Below, one piece after another: positions 49,270 through 54,618 of a stretch of 54,618 nt of DNA. The translations under genes were made by a program, and so were the position numbers. The stretch spans positions 1 to 54,618 of the forward strand of contig CAKVHC010000006.1 in NCBI GenBank assembly GCA_934747805.1, given 5' to 3'. The notes below the pieces were generated by a model that worked only from the letters and a program-made list of their open reading frames with translations, made no database searches and was not told where the DNA came from. The DNA is from an uncultured Clostridia bacterium. Lineage in GTDB: Bacteria; Bacillota; Clostridia; Christensenellales; UBA1242. Position 1 is the stretch's first letter. Every line of letters begins with the position of its first letter.

Positions 49270-49275
49270 TTACTT

Positions 49276-51489
49276 ATGAGATACGCAGGAAGTGTAGAAG
49301 AAATCGTTTTTCGTAACGAGCAAAACAATTATTCCGTCATAGGCATTGACTGTGGCGGTGATCTTTACACTGCTGTAGGCAATATGCCTGAACTTAGCGT
49401 TGGGCAAATGGTGGAAATCGAAGGCGAACTTGTCAACAACTCACGTTTTGGTGAGCAAATTCAGGTTCGTGAGTTGCATTTAATCAAGCCAAACACTCTT
49501 TCCGCCATCCAAAAATATCTTGGCAGCGGTCTAATTCGTGGCGTTGGCCCAATAACTGCCGAAAAAATTGTCAAGGAATTCGGCATGGACACCCTAGACA
49601 TCATGGAAATGGATCCTATGCGTCTAGCCACCATTCGTGGCATCAGTCGTGCAAAAGCCGAAGAAATTGCTGGGGCTTATAGCGAACTTAGAAATATGCA
49701 AGACAGCATCATGTTTTTGCAGTCGCATAATATTAGCACCAATATGGCGATAAAAATTTACGACATATATAAAACGCAGACCATTCCAACTGTGCAATCC
49801 AACCCATACAAACTTGTAGAAGATGTCAACGGAATAGGGTTTAACACAGCGGACAAAATCGCTGTCAGCCTAAACATTGACCACAAGAGCGAATTTAGAA
49901 TTCGAGCAGGTCTGATGCACACAATGAAAGAAGCCACTGACCGTGACGGTCACACATATCTACCACTCAATTTGCTGATAGACAACGCACGAAAACTGCT
50001 CGACCTAGACGAAATGGACAACCAAGAGATTGAAAAGGTTGTAAACTTATTGTGCGTAGAAAACGTGCTAAAAATACTCACACACCACAACGAACCTATC
50101 GTTATGATGCTGAAATATTATTTCATTGAAAAGTTTATTGCCAACAAGCTTACCATTCTTGGTCGCAACTGCTATTCAACTGAAATGCAGGCTGACGACC
50201 TGTTTGCAAACTATGAAAAAATCCACAAAGTAAAACTTGGTGAAGAACAAAAACAGGCTGTCGTAAGTGCCATAACTAACGGCGTCAGCGTTATAACAGG
50301 CGGTCCAGGAACGGGCAAAACAACTATTGTTCGTTGCTTGCTGGACTTTATTAGTCAAGAACACAAACAGATTTTGCTGTTAGCCCCTACAGGCCGAGCA
50401 GCCAAAAGACTTAGCGAAACTACAGGATTGGAAGCCAAAACTATCCACAGAGCATTGGAAATGGTGCCTGCAGACGAACGTTCAATATTTAATCGCAATG
50501 AAAACAACCCATTGAATGCAGATTTCATCGTTATTGATGAAATGAGTATGGTCGACGTCAATTTGTTTTATTTTCTGCTCAAAGCCACTCGACCAAGCGC
50601 TCAAGTGGTGCTTGTGGGTGACAAAGACCAGTTGCCAAGCGTTAGTGCAGGAAATGTGTTGAAAGATATTATTGAAAGCGGCAAAATACACACCACATAT
50701 TTGAACAAGATTTATCGTCAAGACGAACGTAGTTTAATTGTTTCTAACGCACACCTCATCAACGACGGAAAAATGCCGGTCATCGACAACACGAGTGCGG
50801 ATTTCTTCTTTGAACAAGAACCTGTGCCTGCCGAATGCGCTGACAAGATTGTCAATATGGTTTGCACACGACTGCCGGCCTATTGCAAAACTGAGCCGAC
50901 CAAGATTCAAGTGCTTGCGCCTATGAAGGTTGGCCCTTGCGGCATCGATTCTCTTAACCGCCGTCTGCAAGACCGCATTAACCCTCATCGAATGGGAATG
51001 CAACTCTTGACCGAGCATTGTGCTTTCAGAGTCGGTGACAAGGTTATGCAAACTGTGAATAACTACGAATTGGGCTGGTCACGTTTTGACGAGTTTGGTG
51101 GCGAAGAGAAGGGTCAGGGAGTATTCAACGGCGATATTGGATATATCACCCATATTGCACCATCCACATTCGAAACTACAGTCAACTTTGACGACGGACG
51201 TGTGGCAGTTTACACTCGAAGTGATATCAGCGAACTCACTCTCGCATACGCCATCACCATCCACAAGAGTCAGGGCAGCGAATTCGACTATGTCGTTATT
51301 CCTGTGATTGCAGGTGCGCCTATAATTCTCACTAAAAACCTTATTTACACAGCGATTACTCGTGCAAAAAAAATGGTCGTGCTGGTTGGCACAAAGCAGA
51401 ACCTGGCTCGTATGATCCACAACACATATACGGCAAAAAGATATACAATGCTAAGATTTTTCCTAAGCGAAGAATTGAAATTTGAATAA
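49276..51489 (+). CDS. recD2: ATP-dependent RecD-like helicase RecD2
   Basis: 737 residues. N-terminal OB-like region (GSVEEIVFRNEQNNYSVIGI) and helix-hairpin-helix segments (GVGPITAEKIVKEFG, VNGIGFNTADKIA) mark the RecD2 form, which lacks RecB/RecC partners. SF1B motors: Walker A TGGPGTGKTT (about 341-349), Walker B FIVIDEMSMVD, LVGDKDQLPSV, and HKSQGSEFDYVV and TAITRAKK at the end. A 5'-to-3' helicase with roles in replication-linked repair. Monocistronic, leaderless-type promoter, strong terminator downstream. Confidence 0.96.
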   Translation: MRYAGSVEEIVFRNEQNNYSVIGIDCGGDLYTAVGNMPELSVGQMVEIEGELVNNSRFGEQIQVRELHLIKPNTLSAIQKYLGSGLIRGVGPITAEKIVKEFGMDTLDIMEMDPMRLATIRGISRAKAEEIAGAYSELRNMQDSIMFLQSHNISTNMAIKIYDIYKTQTIPTVQSNPYKLVEDVNGIGFNTADKIAVSLNIDHKSEFRIRAGLMHTMKEATDRDGHTYLPLNLLIDNARKLLDLDEMDNQEIEKVVNLLCVENVLKILTHHNEPIVMMLKYYFIEKFIANKLTILGRNCYSTEMQADDLFANYEKIHKVKLGEEQKQAVVSAITNGVSVITGGPGTGKTTIVRCLLDFISQEHKQILLLAPTGRAAKRLSETTGLEAKTIHRALEMVPADERSIFNRNENNPLNADFIVIDEMSMVDVNLFYFLLKATRPSAQVVLVGDKDQLPSVSAGNVLKDIIESGKIHTTYLNKIYRQDERSLIVSNAHLINDGKMPVIDNTSADFFFEQEPVPAECADKIVNMVCTRLPAYCKTEPTKIQVLAPMKVGPCGIDSLNRRLQDRINPHRMGMQLLTEHCAFRVGDKVMQTVNNYELGWSRFDEFGGEEKGQGVFNGDIGYITHIAPSTFETTVNFDDGRVAVYTRSDISELTLAYAITIHKSQGSEFDYVVIPVIAGAPIILTKNLIYTAITRAKKMVVLVGTKQNLARMIHNTYTAKRYTMLRFFLSEELKFE

Positions 51490-51491
51490 AC

Positions 51492-51533
51492 AAAAAACTC
51501 GATTGGACAAAATGTCCTTTCGAGTTGTTTTTT
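51492..51533. terminator. Bidirectional terminator, recD2 / 51532 gene
   Basis: Nested stem AACTCGA/TCGAGTT (51496-51502, 51520-51526) with inner GGACA/TGTCC, between A-run and T-run. Confidence 0.8.
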
Positions 51534-52137
51534 ATCTAACATTCGTATTGGAGAATAGATCAGTAAAACTTTCTTTTACAGCCTTCAATCTCTCCTTGCT
51601 TTCCACTTCCCATTCGTCGTCCTTGATAATGTTTCTCTTTAAATACAATTCTTTTATCGTCTTTTCTTGCTCAGGCGTGTAATCCACACCGAACAATACT
51701 GGATTGGGGAAATCTATTGTACATGTTGCAGGTTTTGAGCCGTAAATGTTTGAATATTGGAAGACCCTTATCCAGCCAAAATAGTGTATAAGCATATCTA
51801 GGAGTTGTGGATAGTTGATATATGGATAATAATTGGTATCCTTGCCCATGTCTTGCGCACGCTTCTTGGCGTCCCTACAAACCTTGTTTATCTTGCGAGA
51901 TATCATTCTATTATGTAAGTTGTTAAACACTGCTTGTGCGAATTCTTCGTGTCCCATTTCATAATCTCTCAAGACATCAAGCACTCTGCCGTCTGGCAGC
52001 ACAAATAGGTGCATATTGTATGATTTATCATATCTTTTATTTAGGGTGTCCATATCGGCATAGATAAGTTCTTTGCCTTTGCTGTCACACAATTTCAATC
52101 TAATATTCTCTTGCTTTTGTCCTATCAAACCTTTCAT
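51532..52137 (-). CDS. Unknown protein, family member A of four paralogs
   Basis: 201 residues, no signal peptide or membrane helix. Shares with the three genes upstream an N-terminal strand block (NMHLFVLPDGRVLDV...) and, better conserved, a C-terminal block: GWIRVFQY, then a CTIDFPNP strand and YTPEQEKTIKELYLKRNIIKDDE. Last gene of the B-A pair following C by overlapping or 2-bp gaps. Function not recognised. Confidence 0.6.
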   Translation of the reverse strand: MKGLIGQKQENIRLKLCDSKGKELIYADMDTLNKRYDKSYNMHLFVLPDGRVLDVLRDYEMGHEEFAQAVFNNLHNRMISRKINKVCRDAKKRAQDMGKDTNYYPYINYPQLLDMLIHYFGWIRVFQYSNIYGSKPATCTIDFPNPVLFGVDYTPEQEKTIKELYLKRNIIKDDEWEVESKERLKAVKESFTDLFSNTNVR

Positions 52138-52139
52138 AT

Positions 52140-52763
52140 CTACCTAATCAAGCCCTTTACATCTTCCATAAACTCTTCATAATCACGTTTCAACTTTGCA
52201 TGCGTATGCTCAGCATATCCCAACGCATAATCGTCTTTTATAACATTGTTATAGTACAACGAACGAAGTATATCATATTGTTCTGGCTGCAATTCTTTTC
52301 CGTACAAACCCTTTAGCGGAAATTGAATTTCACACACTTCGCTAGACATTGGATGAAGATATTGAAACACTCTCACCAATCCGCAAGCATTCACCAAGGC
52401 CTCAACAGGACAGCTTATATTGGAAATGATATTATCGTACTTGCACAACGTACGACTAGAAATATTCTGTTTTAGTTCTAATCTGTCATTCTCAACTTCT
52501 TGCATAATTCGCTTTATCTTTTTGCTGGATGATATTGCGATGTCAACAAAGTTATTGTGTTGTAAATATCTTGGATATGCACAATCATAAATGTTGCACA
52601 CACGATTGCCGTTTTCGTCAAGATGTGGTTGTTCGATGAATAGATGCACTTCCGCACTGTCTTGATATCTTTTCAACACATCTTTAAGGCTAACTGGCTT
52701 AAAGTTTGGACATATTTTAGGCGACAAATCAAGAGTTGTAATGTCAAACTCTTTGCCAATCAT
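52140..52763 (-). CDS. Unknown protein, family member B of four paralogs
   Basis: 207 residues. Starts MIGKEFD, like member C (MIGKKFEG). Shared blocks: EVHLFIEQPHLDENGNRVCNIYDC (with the IYDC also in C), LVRVFQYLHPMSSEVCEIQFPLKGLYGKELQPEQYDILRSLYYNNVIKDD. ATG overlaps the stop of C (ATGA), so B and A are probably translated with C. Function not recognised. Confidence 0.6.
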   Translation of the reverse strand: MIGKEFDITTLDLSPKICPNFKPVSLKDVLKRYQDSAEVHLFIEQPHLDENGNRVCNIYDCAYPRYLQHNNFVDIAISSSKKIKRIMQEVENDRLELKQNISSRTLCKYDNIISNISCPVEALVNACGLVRVFQYLHPMSSEVCEIQFPLKGLYGKELQPEQYDILRSLYYNNVIKDDYALGYAEHTHAKLKRDYEEFMEDVKGLIR

Positions 52764-53425
52764 AGTTCCGAAATCTCCTCACTCTCTTTCGCTCTGATTT
52801 TCTTCATCAATGCGTCAAACTCACGTTCCTTTTGCCTGCTACGGTCTTCCCCAAGAGCGATTTCATCTTCAACTCCGTACTCAATAACTCCACGTCTAAG
52901 CAGTGCCTTCAAAGTATCAATTTGTTCTGGCGCCACATCCATTTTATAATATCGTTTGCACGGCATATCAATGGTACATTGCACTCTACCGCCGTATTGC
53001 ATAAATTGATATACTCTTACCCAGCCAAGCGCATGCATTGCTGCCTCTCTGTCAAAGAGCAACTCATCAGCCACTCTCTCGTCGTCGAAATCTCCGCCAA
53101 TTTCCTTAATCTTTTCCGCTAGCTTTTCATGGTCTTTGGCGATTTCATCACGAATTGCACGCATTTGCTCGGTCGAGCCAAAAGCAATTTCGGCAAAATC
53201 ATCGTGTTGGAGTTTGTCCTCTCCATTGCCCGAACAATCATAAATCGGACAAACCATCCTGCCGTTATCCAATTCAAAAGGGCGTCCAATGTATAAGTGG
53301 AGATTTGCTTTTCCTTTGTATCTGTCAGTAATTATCTGAACGCTGTGTTTGTTGAAACACTCTCTGCCGTCGCCAAATACCAACTCTTTCTTATCGTCCA
53401 CACCTTCAAACTTCTTTCCTATCAT
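52760..53425 (-). CDS. Unknown protein, family member C of four paralogs
   Basis: 221 residues. LHLYIGRPFELDNGRMVCPIYDCSG, then a helical middle, GWVRVYQFMQYGGRVQCTIDMPCKRYYKMDVAPEQIDTLKALLRRGVIEYG and a Lys/Arg/Glu-rich helix at the end. An AAAGGGTG site precedes the ATG, and a TATAAT (53477-53482 on the minus strand) lies about 50 bp upstream without a clear -35. First gene of the C-B-A unit. Function not recognised. Confidence 0.6.
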   Translation of the reverse strand: MIGKKFEGVDDKKELVFGDGRECFNKHSVQIITDRYKGKANLHLYIGRPFELDNGRMVCPIYDCSGNGEDKLQHDDFAEIAFGSTEQMRAIRDEIAKDHEKLAEKIKEIGGDFDDERVADELLFDREAAMHALGWVRVYQFMQYGGRVQCTIDMPCKRYYKMDVAPEQIDTLKALLRRGVIEYGVEDEIALGEDRSRQKEREFDALMKKIRAKESEEISEL

Positions 53426-53517
53426 TTTTCACCCTTTATCTATCTCTTTTTTTCAAATACTATCTATATATAATTAATTATAACATAAAAATGCAATTTG
53501 TACAGGCTAAATCTGAA

Positions 53518-54096
53518 TTATTTTGTATTTTCCGCTTTTGATTTAAAATAATTGTCAAACTCCATGCTCGTTTCATTGTTGCGGCGTACTGATTTAATAA
53601 CCGAATCTTCTGTTATAAGCCCCGCATCTACGAGTTCAGACAAAGCGGCACGCTGGCTGTGCGTCAGCGATTTCCCCATAAAGTAAGGGTTCGGCAAGTC
53701 AATCATCGAGCTGCTTGCATTTATCACGAACACACGCACATATCCATACATTTGGACAAATAAACTCACTTTGTCCGTCAAGCTGCTAGTTATAATGTCT
53801 TCTTTCCAAAGCCGATAAAATTTCTCTTGAATAGTCTTTGCTATTCTTGGATTGTATTCGTTCGCCAACTTTAACTGATACAAAGCATCGGTTACCCACT
53901 TGTAATGCGACTTGCAAAAATAAATATCACCATTTGGTGCAATCATAATATGCTTGTCATCCCAAGAATTGACATTTTCCAGATTTTCCACTGGTCGATA
54001 CTCATAACCCCAACTAGGCAAAATGTGCATATCTTTTGATTGCTGATATTTTTCAATTCTATAAGTTCTGTTCTTTTCCCTACTCGCTTTCATCAT
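53518..54096 (-). CDS. Unknown protein, family member D of four paralogs
   Basis: 192 residues from the ATG at 54096 (MMKASREK). The most diverged member: KDMHILPSWGYEYRPVEN at the start, IMIAPNGDIYFCKSHY, then GYVRVFVINASSSMIDLPNPYFMGKSLTHSQRAALSELVDAGLITEDS, which lines up with GWVRVYQ, CTIDMPC and APEQIDTLKALL of C. Separately transcribed from a leaderless-type promoter; the -10 box ends 6 bp before the ATG and no ribosome site is present. Function not recognised. Confidence 0.6.
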   Translation of the reverse strand: MMKASREKNRTYRIEKYQQSKDMHILPSWGYEYRPVENLENVNSWDDKHIMIAPNGDIYFCKSHYKWVTDALYQLKLANEYNPRIAKTIQEKFYRLWKEDIITSSLTDKVSLFVQMYGYVRVFVINASSSMIDLPNPYFMGKSLTHSQRAALSELVDAGLITEDSVIKSVRRNNETSMEFDNYFKSKAENTK

Positions 54097-54102
54097 TTAT
54101 TT

Positions 54103-54130
54103 ATTATGACACAACCAGTGAACTTGTCAA
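54103..54130 (-). promoter_or_regulatory. Promoter of member D, leaderless
   Basis: Minus-strand TTGACA (54125-54130), 16-bp spacer, CATAAT (54103-54108), then 6 bp to the ATG at 54096. Confidence 0.7.
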
Positions 54131-54273
54131 GATGCAATCGGTCAAAGTCGTCGTCCTTTAACGAGTATAACCAAACTATCATTAAATCTGTTACTTTCAA
54201 CGTATGTCATCCAGCTTGCATGCTGTCAAATATTCAATTTTCAAATAAAATCATACCACATAAAAAACTTCGG
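54131..54273. other. Gene-free region before the terminal repeat
   Basis: AT-rich, no recognised gene. It may hold the upstream boundary of the repeat element. Confidence 0.4.
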
Positions 54274-54618
54274 CTTTTTACACGTGTGGCAAGTAGAGCC
54301 TTGAAAAAGGGTTTAGCAACGAGCGATTCTGCAGGCGTTAGCCGAAGCCCTAGCGAGTGCTAAACTCTTAAATATATTCCATTCCTTATGAAATACTTGA
54401 GCTTTTTACCACGTGTGGCATGCAAACTTTTATGGCGAGAGCTTTGCAGTGAGACTCAATCCCAGCTCCACATCCATATCTTTCTGCTCTTTTACCACGT
54501 GTGGCAGGTAGAGTCCTGAAAAAAGGTTTAGCAACGAGCATTTCTGCAGGCGTTAGCCGAAGCCCTAGCGAGTGCTAAACTCTTAAATATATTCCATTCC
54601 TTATGAAATACTTGAGCT
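54274..54618. repeat. 215-bp tandem direct repeat, continuing past the window
   Basis: Unit 54274-54488 starts again at 54489 and runs to the end. Each full copy has ACACGTGTGG or ACCACGTGTGG, a long palindrome GTTTAGCA/TGCTAAAC (54311-54318 with 54358-54365) enclosing the hairpin GGC-GTTA-GCC (54334-54343), and a CTTGAGCT end (54403, 54618). A third copy of TTTTTACCACGTGTGGCA occurs inside the unit at 54403-54420. No coding sequence. Confidence 0.8.

Noticed and set aside
54040..54363. 107-codon plus-strand frame near the window end
   Set aside because: Crosses the promoter of the 54096 gene and the palindromic repeat; the composition is not protein-like.
54274..54618. CRISPR array
   Set aside because: The repeat unit is about 215 bp with no short repeat/spacer alternation and no cas genes.

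Overview
The window looks like a chromosomal segment of a low-GC Gram-positive bacterium of the Bacillota, most likely an uncultured Clostridia-type gut organism. The supports are a complete S10-spc-alpha ribosomal cluster with a KOW-domain gene between map and infA, a mrnC-rlmB-sigH cluster, the AddA/AddB rather than RecBCD nuclease, RecD2, SpoVG, ComF, a WalJ-type hydrolase and a zinc-type S14. No taxon can be fixed from the sequence alone.

Layout. 0-3 kb: a Rho-like protein with eroded ATPase motifs, a MazG-like pyrophosphohydrolase with a metal-binding tail, and an anchored surface protein. 3-3.9 kb: tRNA-Ala and tRNA-Ile from one strong promoter, then an array of tandem hairpins joined to a truncated acetyltransferase. 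3.9-8 kb (minus strand): mrnC-rlmB-sigH-dnaX-ybaB-recR, one tightly packed operon for rRNA processing, a sigma factor, clamp loading and recombinational repair. 8-9.1 kb: an unknown membrane coiled-coil protein. 9.2-16.4 kb (minus): walJ-addB-addA. 16.5-21 kb (plus): mscL, comF, a DUF421 protein, a zinc-ribbon membrane protein, a cupin (minus) and a DUF11 protein. 21-22.9 kb: tRNA-Ser with remnants of tRNA-associated insertion, then a Nudix and a UDG-like gene. 23-38.4 kb (minus): 32 translation, secretion and transcription genes running rpsJ to rplQ, with a structured leader in front of rpsJ. 38.8-41.5 kb: two tandem paralogs of unknown function and a 584-residue unknown protein. 41.7-45.4 kb (minus): prfA, prmC, rpmE and murC. 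45.5-51.5 kb: spoVG, a large GLUG-repeat surface protein and recD2. 51.5-54.1 kb (minus): four diverged paralogs of an unrecognised family. 54.27 kb to the end: a 215-bp tandem repeat that runs off the window.

Two themes go beyond ordinary annotation. First, at least five transcription units (mrnC operon, walJ-addB-addA, comF, recD2 and the orphan gene at 54096) show a sigma-A-like promoter whose -10 box ends only 6-8 bases before the start codon, with no Shine-Dalgarno sequence. These mRNAs are probably leaderless, and four of the five units carry RNA-processing, recombination or competence-type genes. Second, closely packed short hairpins, several with GTTA or GTTTA loops, occur at three loci (3.4, 21.4 and 54.3 kb); two adjoin tRNA genes and are associated with a truncated gene or a duplicated tRNA end. 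They look like one family of small palindromic insertion elements.
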